Origin: JBFJVZ01 sp041623895 | GTDB taxonomy: Bacteria > Planctomycetota > Planctomycetia > Pirellulales > Pirellulaceae | Direction: 5' to 3' | NCBI GenBank assembly: GCA_041623895.1 | Contig: JBFJVZ010000407.1 | Coordinates: forward strand, 1-6,873 | Length of the DNA stretch: 6,873 bases | Shown: piece by piece, positions 1 through 5,013 of the stretch | Layout: every line of letters begins with the position of its first letter | Numbering within the stretch: the first letter of the stretch is position 1 | The notes under the pieces: model-generated | What the model saw: only the letters and a program-made list of their open reading frames with translations | Databases searched by the model: none | What the model was told of the DNA's origin: nothing | Program-made: the position numbers and the translations under genes

Positions 1-1
1 A

Positions 2-550
2 TGGATGGTTGCCGCGACGGTCCGCTCACTCGCCCATATTCGTGCCTTATCAGATGTCGAAGAACGGGTCACCGCCACAGGTCAAGCTCATGAGCAGATC
101 ATTCATGTCATCGAAAACCGTGTCACCGGAATCGCAATCCATGTTTTGATCGCAGGTACGTTGCTTGTGCTGCCGCTGCTGGCGTATGTACCGATGGCTG
201 CGCTGTACGGAATCTTCCTGTTCATGGGATTCGTCTCGCTTCGCGGCGTTCAGTTCATCGAACGCCTGGCGCTGTGGTTAATGGATTCGTCGCTATACCC
301 AATCAATCACTACACGCGCCGCGTTCCGATTCGGACGATCCATCTATTCACGCTAGTTCAATTCATTTGTTTGGTGGTTTTGTGTGTGATCAATCTGTCT
401 CCATCACGGCCGATCCGGATTCTATTTCCGGTTTTTATCGCCTTGTTGGTACCCGTGCGAAGTCTGCTGGATCGTTTTTTTGACAAGGATCACCTGGCGT
501 TCTTGGACGCGGACGAAGAACCGGAACAAGAAGGCTTGCACTGGGTGTAG
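2..550 (+). CDS. SLC4-family anion exchanger / bicarbonate transporter, C-terminal part (5' end outside window)
   Basis: This is an integral membrane transporter that probably moves bicarbonate, chloride or a related anion across the cytoplasmic membrane. The frame is already open at the left edge (TGG at 2-4), so the ATG at 5 is internal. The visible 182 residues align by eye with the end of the animal SLC4 membrane domain. They run from 'WMVAATVRSLAH' through 'ENRVTG' and 'MAALYGIFLFMG' to 'HLFTLVQFICLVVL' and 'FPVFIALLVPVRSLLDRFF'. Four hydrophobic segments are evident, followed by an acidic tail with LDADEE (503-520). The Arg in 'TVRS' (codon 23-25) sits where human AE1 has its anion-site Arg730, whereas sodium-bicarbonate cotransporters have a non-basic residue there, so an exchanger-like mechanism is inferred. 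The family assignment is strong. The substrate is inferred, and more than half of the protein is not visible. Confidence 0.9.
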   Translation, partial: WMVAATVRSLAHIRALSDVEERVTATGQAHEQIIHVIENRVTGIAIHVLIAGTLLVLPLLAYVPMAALYGIFLFMGFVSLRGVQFIERLALWLMDSSLYPINHYTRRVPIRTIHLFTLVQFICLVVLCVINLSPSRPIRILFPVFIALLVPVRSLLDRFFDKDHLAFLDADEEPEQEGLHWV

Positions 551-559
551 ATCAATATT

Positions 560-587
560 GGGGTCTGACCCGGGTCTGACCCCTTTT
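560..587 (+). repeat. Tandem palindrome GGGTCTGACCC x2 with T run: REP-like element and candidate terminator
   Basis: Two back-to-back copies of the 11-base odd palindrome GGGTCTGACCC occupy 561-571 and 572-582. An extra G precedes them and an extra C follows, and TTTT lies at 584-587. The outer arms GGGGTC and GACCCC can pair as one long hairpin, or each copy can fold alone. The stop codon of the transporter lies 9 bases upstream, so the hairpin plus T run could act as an intrinsic terminator. GGGGTC(A/T)GACCCC-like palindromes are, from memory, common dispersed repeats in several phyla, sometimes near Y1 (RAYT) transposases. No transposase is visible here. The repeat is certain; both proposed roles are inferred. 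Confidence 0.6.
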
Positions 588-879
588 CGCGGCACACAAA
601 AACTGACTTGAAGTACCACTAGCGGTACAGATCCACTCTTATCAGCCGCCGTGCGTTAGACAGCATCCGGCTTAGGAAGGGATTTGAGGCTGACTTTTCT
701 TTTGAATCACGGTAGTTGTAGGCGTTTTCAGTATCGGTGTACCGGAATTCGCCAAGAGTTTCGATCGTTCTTGCCGAAAGTCTGGTGACTTCCGCTACAA
801 ACTACCCGCTACAGCGAAGGTAAAAACGCTCAAAATTGCGCGTCAGGAAAGAGGGCAGTCGGCTACCACAGGACTCCGA
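588..879. other. Intergenic stretch with degenerate inverted repeats, no gene recognised
   Basis: I see no convincing gene here on either strand. The stretch contains an imperfect palindrome at 613-628 (GTACC...GGTAC arms, CTAG in the centre). A second inverted pair has AGCCG at 644-648 and CGGCT at 668-672, enclosing GTGCGTTAG. The octamer CCGCTACA occurs twice, 14 bases apart (792-799 and 806-813). A frame in phase with the next gene is open from 706 but has no ATG, GTG or TTG start. I could not identify a promoter with good -35 and -10 boxes, although the promoter of the downstream operon should lie here. Confidence 0.5.
613..672. repeat. Degenerate inverted-repeat cluster, possibly a decayed dispersed intergenic repeat
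   Basis: Two adjacent imperfect stem-loops are visible. The first is 613-628, with five-base arms GTACC/GGTAC and one mismatched pair inside. The second is 644-672, with arms AGCCG/CGGCT and an inner GCGTTAG. The AGCCG...GCGTTAG...CGGCT pattern resembles, from memory, intergenic repeats common in Rhodopirellula-type genomes, but this copy is degraded. The heptamer GTTAGAC fits the GTTRRRY consensus of integron attC sites, yet the partner RYYYAAC box is absent, so I do not call it attC. Confidence 0.3.
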
Positions 880-1356
880 ATGAGCAAGACATCGATTAGC
901 CAGAGAGTCATCGGCAGTTGGGAAATGCTGCGGACAAAACCGGGTGGTAAGCTTCTGTTTAGCTTCCTGGTAGGTCGCGTTGTGCCGTACTCGGGCAGCG
1001 TTGGAGCATTCGTCGAAGAACTTCGCCCGGGCTACGCCTGCTTGACGCTCAGAGACCGTAGAAAAGTGCGTAATCATCTGGGCAGCGTTCACGCGATCGC
1101 GCTGGCAAATCTCGGCGAACTGACGACGGGACTCGCCGCCATGGCCGGCATGCCAGCAAACACGCGAGGTATTCTGCGAGGTCTCGAGGTGTGTTACGAA
1201 AAGAAAGCACGAGGTCGCCTCACCAGCACCTGCACGAGTGAAGTTGTGGCACCTGACACGAACACCGAGTATTCCTTTGAGGCCGAAATTCGCGATCAGG
1301 ATGGCGACATTGTTGCGCGGATAACCACGTTGTGGGTCATAGGCCCGGAAAAGTGA
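880..1356 (+). CDS. DUF4442 / hotdog-fold thioesterase-like protein
   Basis: This 158-residue cytoplasmic protein has the features of the DUF4442 branch of the hotdog-fold superfamily, whose characterised relatives mostly hydrolyse or bind acyl-CoA thioesters. The opening 'PGGKLLFSFLVGRVVPYSGSVG' region (about 21-42) leads into 'EELRPGYACLTLRDRRKVRNH', then the hotdog helix block NHLGSVHA (65-72). An acidic residue, E80, lies in the helix where PaaI-like enzymes carry their catalytic Asp/Glu. A beta-sheet half (about 97-155) with 'GLEVCYEKKARG' completes the fold. Length is normal for a single domain. ATG 880 is chosen because no other in-frame start exists upstream and the family's N-terminal block begins just after it; the ribosome site (AGGA near 870-873) is weak and close. 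It ends in the GTGA/ATG junction with the next gene, implying co-transcription. Enzymatic activity and substrate are inferred. Confidence 0.85.
   Translation: MSKTSISQRVIGSWEMLRTKPGGKLLFSFLVGRVVPYSGSVGAFVEELRPGYACLTLRDRRKVRNHLGSVHAIALANLGELTTGLAAMAGMPANTRGILRGLEVCYEKKARGRLTSTCTSEVVAPDTNTEYSFEAEIRDQDGDIVARITTLWVIGPEK
1347..1353 (+). promoter_or_regulatory. Shine-Dalgarno-like GGAAAAG favouring ATG 1362
   Basis: GGAAAAG lies inside the last codons of the hotdog gene and ends 8 bases before ATG 1362, which is normal spacing. Alternative in-frame starts GTG 1332 and GTG 1353 lie before or within this site, so they lack it. This supports ATG 1362 as the start of the nitronate monooxygenase gene and suggests translational coupling. 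Confidence 0.45.
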
Positions 1357-1361
1357 GCGAG

Positions 1362-2390
1362 ATGAACTCCGTAGACAATCCCTACCAAAATGAATTCACT
1401 CGTCTGCTCGGCATTGAATTTCCGATCATCTGCGGCGCCATGTACCCATGCTCCAATGCGGAGTTAGTGGCTGCGGCATCTGAGGCCGGCGGCATCGGTA
1501 TCGTGCAACCGATCAGCCTGACCTATGTGTATGGCTACGACTACAGCGAGGGACTCAAACGCATCCGCTCACTGACGCAGAAGCCGATTGGTGTCAACAT
1601 GCTGATTGAGGGCAGCAACGCCACCTACCGCAGGCGTCTTGAGCGGTGGATGGATATCTCGCTGGAGCAAGGTGTTCGGTTCTTCGTCACGGCGTTAGGA
1701 AATCCGCGCTGGGTCGTGGACAAAGCCGACCAGGTTCGAGGCATCGTCTTTCATGATGCCACCAACGCCAAACACGCGACGAAAGCACTCGACAATGGTG
1801 TCGACGGGTTCATTTGTGTCAACAACCGCGCGGGCGGTCATGCCGGCGAGTTAAGCCCGCAGAGTCTTTACGACGAGCTCGCGCCATTGGGTAAGCCGAT
1901 GATTTGTGCCGGAGGCGTTGGCGGTCGCGATGCCTTTCAGGAGGCACTTCAAATTGGTTATCTCGGCGTGCAGATGGGGACACGATTTATCGCTAGTCAA
2001 GAGGCCGCTGCGCACGACGATTACAAGAACGCGATCATCGCAGCCAAAGCAGCCGACATCGTGCTAACGGACAAGATTTCGGGCGTGCCAGTGTCGGTCA
2101 TTAACACGCCCTACATTCAGCATCTGGGACTCAAAGCAGGCTGGCTAGCAAGAAAAATGTTGAGCGGACGCAGGACGAAACACTGGATGCGAACCTTCTA
2201 CGCGCTTACCTCAGCAATCAAACTCAAGCAGGCCAATCTAAAAGGGGCCAGTTACAGGGACTTTTTCCAAGCGGGCAAAAGCGTGGAAACGATCGACGAT
2301 GTGCTGTCCGTCGCTGACATCTTCAATGAACTTTGCGGTGGCACCGATCCGCCACAATCATCCGGTCGCTTAATCGACTACGAACAGTAA
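1362..2390 (+). CDS. Nitronate monooxygenase / 2-nitropropane dioxygenase family flavoprotein
   Basis: This is a 342-residue FMN-binding TIM-barrel protein of the nitronate monooxygenase family, which also includes the enoyl-ACP reductase FabK. It starts with 'FTRLLGIEFPIICGAMYPCS' (about 12-31), the usual first strand. It continues with 'AASEAGGIGIVQP' and 'PIGVNMLIEG'. GGHAG (158-162) supplies the His expected at the flavin site. The phosphate-binding parts of the barrel are AGGVGG (183-188) and GVQMGTRF (202-209). Length is close to the family norm of roughly 320-380. ATG 1362 begins 5 bases after the upstream stop; GTG 1353 (overlapping the stop as GTGA) and GTG 1332 are possible earlier starts. 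The tight pairing with a hotdog protein points to acyl-thioester chemistry as much as to nitronate detoxification, so a FabK-like or other reductase role remains open. Family call firm, reaction unresolved. Confidence 0.88.
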   Translation: MNSVDNPYQNEFTRLLGIEFPIICGAMYPCSNAELVAAASEAGGIGIVQPISLTYVYGYDYSEGLKRIRSLTQKPIGVNMLIEGSNATYRRRLERWMDISLEQGVRFFVTALGNPRWVVDKADQVRGIVFHDATNAKHATKALDNGVDGFICVNNRAGGHAGELSPQSLYDELAPLGKPMICAGGVGGRDAFQEALQIGYLGVQMGTRFIASQEAAAHDDYKNAIIAAKAADIVLTDKISGVPVSVINTPYIQHLGLKAGWLARKMLSGRRTKHWMRTFYALTSAIKLKQANLKGASYRDFFQAGKSVETIDDVLSVADIFNELCGGTDPPQSSGRLIDYEQ

Positions 2391-2465
2391 GCTGAAGCCG
2401 CTGCAGTACGATCAGGCGGAGCCACACCGTGATTCACGATAAGCGATTTATCAACAACAATGTGA

Positions 2466-2579
2466 GAATGCCGTGAATGCACCTTGTTTCATTCGCAGGC
2501 ACGTCGCGGTATTCATAAAAAAGGCCCGGTTAGCGCTGGCTTTGACGATGTCAAGATTTGGAAAGCGATCTCAGGCTAA
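2466..2579 (+). pseudogene. Possible 3' remnant of a lost gene (tail 'AGFDDVKIWKA')
   Basis: A short frame between TGA 2463-2465 and TAA 2577-2579 has no start codon near its 5' end. Its last 20 or so residues read 'GIHKKGPVSAGFDDVKIWKA' followed by ISG and stop. That is typical of the final beta-strand of planctomycete exported proteins with a concanavalin-like/DUF1080 domain, which often end in '(F/I)D(D/N)VK(V/I)WKA'. I infer a deletion scar that left only the C-terminal end. The fragment is short, so chance similarity is possible. It is out of frame with the FAD oxidoreductase that starts 72 bases downstream. Confidence 0.3.
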
Positions 2580-2650
2580 ATCGCATGCTGAACTTTCGTC
2601 GCGAGCGGCCATTCCAAGGCTGAATTGACGATTTTGTTGGAAACCAAGAA

Positions 2651-4069
2651 ATGATTGATCCGATGGCATCCAACTCCGCTGACTCGACTGATTCCAATCG
2701 CCGCGATTTTGTTCGTACGGCTGCCTCCGGCGCCGTGTTGGCTTCGGCGACCGGTGCGTCGCTGTTTGCCGCAGAACAAGCTGAAAACTCTGCTGGCCGT
2801 ACAACGATTCGGACCGGCGTGCTGGTCTGCGGTGGCGGTTGCGCGGGCACCGCGGCGGCGCTCTCGGCGGCACGAGCCGGGGCGAAGGTGCTGCTGGTGG
2901 AAAAGGCTCCCTTCGCGGGTGGCATCATCACCTGCGTCGGACTGCCTTACTTTGATGGCATTGCAAATATCAAGGACAACCGAATCGTTACACGTGGGAT
3001 CCCGCTGGAACTACTCTCGAAATCTGGCGTGTGCGAGCCGGACGCCACGCACACGGCCAAGCACAATCCGACGATCGGCAATTCCTTCGCCTTCAAATTA
3101 CTGCTCGACAAGTTACTGCATGAGCAACACGAACGATTGACGGTGCTGTTCAATTCCTTTGCTTGCGGTGTTACCGCTGGCGGCGGTCGGATTCACAGCG
3201 TTCAGATCGCTAACAAGGATGGTTTGGTTGACGTGCATCCGCGGGTGGTCGTCGATTGCACTGGAGACGCAGATGTAGCGGCGTGGGCCGGCGCCGGATT
3301 TGAGCAGAACTCAGAAGTCCAGCCACTGACACTGCATTTTCGGATCGGCAACGTCCGCAAGACGCCCAATTTGTCACAGAATTGCCGTGCCGCTCTGGCC
3401 AAAGCCCAGAATGCAGGCCAGTTACCTTTCTACTACGGTCCGGGGGTGATGTTTCTCTATCACGAAAGCGAGGTTTACATCCACGGGGTCCGCGTTCCCG
3501 CCAGTCCTACCGATGCCGCAGATTTGACTCGAGCCGAAATGCAGGGCCGAGCCGACGCCTGGGCCATGTTCGAGGCATGGAAGCGAGACGTTCCCGGGTT
3601 CGAGCAGGCATACTTTATCGAAGCTTATCCATGGATTGGCGTGCGCGAATCTCGCCGTCTGATCGGCCAGTACGTGCTGAGCGAAGAAGACCTGATGCAG
3701 GGCCGGCGGTTTGACGACGCGATCGCTACCGGTTGCTGGTATCTGGACCTGCACCCCAACAAGACCACCGTGGGCAGCGCCAACGATTTTTCTCCGCAGA
3801 AGGTGCAACCGGATCCTTACGACATTCCCTATCGCGCTTTGCTGCCGCGCGAGATCGAAAACCTGCTTGTGGCAGGCCGCTGCCACTCGGCAACACGCGG
3901 CGCTCATGCTTCGACACGAGTGACGGCGACTGCGATGGCGATGGGCGAAGCTGCTGGCATCGCGGCAGCCATGGCAATCGAAGCCGGAAAATCGCCGCAA
4001 GAATTAACCGGCGTCAAAGTCCGTGAAGCGCTAGCATCAAGCGGCGCGGGGCCCTTCACCGACAGGTGA
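2651..4069 (+). CDS. Tat-exported FAD-dependent oxidoreductase (FAD_oxidored, pfam12831-like)
   Basis: This 472-residue flavoprotein is probably folded with FAD in the cytoplasm and exported by the twin-arginine route. Residues 16-22 read NRRDFVR, a good Tat motif. An alanine-rich hydrophobic stretch ends near residue 41, without a textbook AxA cleavage site. The Rossmann dinucleotide-binding motif GGGCAG (61-66) follows strand 'TGVLVC', and E84 in 'VLLVEK' should contact the FAD ribose. 'VVVDCTGDADVAAWAG' is the conserved middle block. The C-terminal FAD-binding block spans about 404-443 and includes 'NLLVAGRCHSATRGAHASTR' and 'AMGEAAG'. Length fits the family. ATG 2651 was chosen; ATG 2663 (Met5) is an alternative and keeps the Tat motif, and neither has a strong ribosome site. 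The substrate is unknown, and no cytochrome or second subunit lies beside it. Minus-strand frames opposite it are shadows. Confidence 0.88.
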   Translation: MIDPMASNSADSTDSNRRDFVRTAASGAVLASATGASLFAAEQAENSAGRTTIRTGVLVCGGGCAGTAAALSAARAGAKVLLVEKAPFAGGIITCVGLPYFDGIANIKDNRIVTRGIPLELLSKSGVCEPDATHTAKHNPTIGNSFAFKLLLDKLLHEQHERLTVLFNSFACGVTAGGGRIHSVQIANKDGLVDVHPRVVVDCTGDADVAAWAGAGFEQNSEVQPLTLHFRIGNVRKTPNLSQNCRAALAKAQNAGQLPFYYGPGVMFLYHESEVYIHGVRVPASPTDAADLTRAEMQGRADAWAMFEAWKRDVPGFEQAYFIEAYPWIGVRESRRLIGQYVLSEEDLMQGRRFDDAIATGCWYLDLHPNKTTVGSANDFSPQKVQPDPYDIPYRALLPREIENLLVAGRCHSATRGAHASTRVTATAMAMGEAAGIAAAMAIEAGKSPQELTGVKVREALASSGAGPFTDR

Positions 4070-4070
4070 A
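4055..4070. other. Small perfect hairpin TTCACC-GACA-GGTGAA over the stop codon
   Basis: TTCACC (4055-4060) and GGTGAA (4065-4070) are perfect inverted arms around a GACA loop. The TGA stop of the flavoprotein (4067-4069) lies in the right arm. There is no T run on either strand, so this is not a standard intrinsic terminator. With only 17 bases between the convergent genes, it is the only visible structure that could slow RNA polymerase there. Confidence 0.3.
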
Positions 4071-4086
4071 TATGTGCGTCGTGCGT

Positions 4087-4797
4087 TTACCCGGACCCAA
4101 AGAACAGCCAATCGGTCTGCTCATGGCCGACCAGATCGTTGAAGGTGGTGACCGATTCCACCTTTACATGCCGAAAGACTGACTCTAATGCGTTTGAAAA
4201 CTCGCTGCTTTCGGCATAGGACCAGACCGCCAGAACGCCTCCGTCACGAAGATGTTTTTTTGCTTGTGAAAGCCCATGCATCGTATAGAACTGGTGATCT
4301 TCTTCGCCCAATTGATCCCCAGGGGAATGATCGACATCGATCACGATCAGATCATGCAAACGAGTCGGCGGCTCCATCAATCGCTCGTAGATGTCACCTT
4401 GAAAGATCTGCAATTTCGCGGCTTCAACACTATTGCTGGCTTGGAACTGTGCTGACAGGGGCACGAGTCCGTCGCGAAGCCATTGCACGACTTGGGGCAA
4501 ATATTCGACGACTTCAACACTGTCGATTCTCGGGTTACATGCGAGTTCATAGGCGGTGTAACCAAGGCCCAGACCGCCAACGAGCGTCTTCAGCGATTCA
4601 CCACCGTGAATCTTGGCAGATCTCTCGGCAATGATGCGTTCCGAATCGGTGTTGTAACTGCTCATCAAGAATTCGTGATTGAGCGTTACTTCCGTCACAA
4701 CGACGCCAGGTTGCGACAACAATTCACGCCGACGCAGGCACAGCGGCCCCAATGGCGTGATCTCGTAAGCGAGAATTTCGAGATTCGAGGGAGACAC
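4087..4797 (-). CDS. Spermidine-synthase-like (SpeE fold) protein
   Basis: This 236-residue cytoplasmic protein has the Rossmann-like fold of spermidine synthases and related methyltransferases. The N-terminal part 'YEITPLGPLCLRRREL' and 'NHEFLMSSYNT' corresponds to the small beta domain and substrate-facing loop. GGLGLGY (74-80) is the nucleotide-binding glycine motif, E98 in 'VEVVEY' should bind the ribose hydroxyls, and GD (134-135) is the adenine-side acidic position. The catalytic strand reads IVIDVDHSP (151-159) instead of the usual aspartate-rich 'D..DP' form, so aminopropyl transfer is not assured. The protein is somewhat shorter than classical SpeE (about 280-300). The start is GTG 4797, supported by AAAAAGGA 9 bases upstream. 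No speD or other polyamine gene is visible. It could be a polyamine synthase with altered specificity or a methyltransferase. Confidence 0.82.
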   Translation of the reverse strand: MSPSNLEILAYEITPLGPLCLRRRELLSQPGVVVTEVTLNHEFLMSSYNTDSERIIAERSAKIHGGESLKTLVGGLGLGYTAYELACNPRIDSVEVVEYLPQVVQWLRDGLVPLSAQFQASNSVEAAKLQIFQGDIYERLMEPPTRLHDLIVIDVDHSPGDQLGEEDHQFYTMHGLSQAKKHLRDGGVLAVWSYAESSEFSNALESVFRHVKVESVTTFNDLVGHEQTDWLFFGSG

Positions 4798-4806
4798 GAT
4801 GCGCGA

Positions 4807-4814
4807 TCCTTTTT
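4807..4814 (-). promoter_or_regulatory. Ribosome binding site AAAAAGGA for GTG 4797
   Basis: Read on the minus strand, AAAAAGGA ends 9 bases before GTG at 4797-4795. It fixes the unusual GTG start of the spermidine-synthase-like gene, which has no in-frame ATG between the upstream stop (4866-4864) and this point. Confidence 0.6.
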
Positions 4815-5013
4815 CAGCAACCGCCAGGTACGGTCGATCATGCTGGTTGCAGGAATGCGTCCGTCAGTGACTGATTTCAATGATAACAGCGCGGCGCTTG
4901 ACCCGCCGAGTCCCATATGATTTGCCACCGCAGGCGTAAGTTTTCGTGATACTTAAGTAATCTTGCCGCCGGCGTATTGCTGACCCGGTATACTGAGCTT
5001 TCGCCATGATGCT
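4815..5013. other. Divergent intergenic region
   Basis: The minus-strand spermidine-synthase-like gene and the plus-strand redoxin/copper fusion gene are divergently arranged, so this interval should hold promoters for both. On the plus strand the best -10-like hexamer is TATACT (4989-4994). On the minus strand I see no convincing box pair. A minus-strand frame beginning at ATG 4928 overlaps the 5' part of the spermidine-synthase-like gene in another phase and is rejected as a gene. Confidence 0.45.
4989..4994 (+). promoter_or_regulatory. Candidate -10 box TATACT
   Basis: TATACT differs from the sigma-70 consensus at one position and lies upstream of the long redoxin/copper gene. The nearest TTG-type -35 (TTGCCG, 4963-4968) is 20 bases away, which is too far for good spacing, and there is no extended -10 TG. 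Transcription from it would begin near 5001, leaving little leader before TTG 5014 and more before the later candidate starts. Confidence 0.22.

Noticed and set aside
5..550. ATG at position 5 as the true start of the transporter
   Set aside because: The frame is open to the left edge with an upstream Trp codon, and the SLC4 alignment shows the first visible residues are in the middle of the membrane domain.
644..672. Integron attC site
   Set aside because: Only a GTTRRRY-like heptamer is present; the complementary RYYYAAC box and any integrase gene are absent.
706..879. Open frame in phase with the hotdog gene, extending 58 codons upstream
   Set aside because: It has no ATG, GTG or TTG start, and the family's N-terminal block begins just after ATG 880.
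703..2436. An 11-base match in inverted orientation (TGAATCACGGT at 703-713, complement at 2426-2436) flanking the hotdog/nitronate monooxygenase pair
   Set aside because: Several chance 11-base matches are expected in a window of this size, and the similarity does not extend further.
2542..2554. Inverted repeat TTGAC-GAT-GTCAA as a possible operator upstream of the flavoprotein
   Set aside because: It lies inside the frame that looks like a gene remnant, the arms are only five bases, and no promoter boxes surround it.
3422..4000. 192-codon open frame on the minus strand inside the FAD oxidoreductase gene
   Set aside because: It lies fully opposite a well-supported flavoprotein. The translation is rich in Cys, His and Arg without recognisable motifs, as expected of an antisense shadow.
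4188..4920. Plus-strand frames at 4188-4634 and 4483-4920
   Set aside because: Both lie opposite the spermidine-synthase-like gene, which has clear family motifs and a good ribosome site. Their translations show no family resemblance.
4695..4928. Minus-strand frame starting at ATG 4928 and overlapping the 5' part of the spermidine-synthase-like gene
   Set aside because: It is in another phase and has no motif. The GTG 4797 start with AAAAAGGA explains the real gene.
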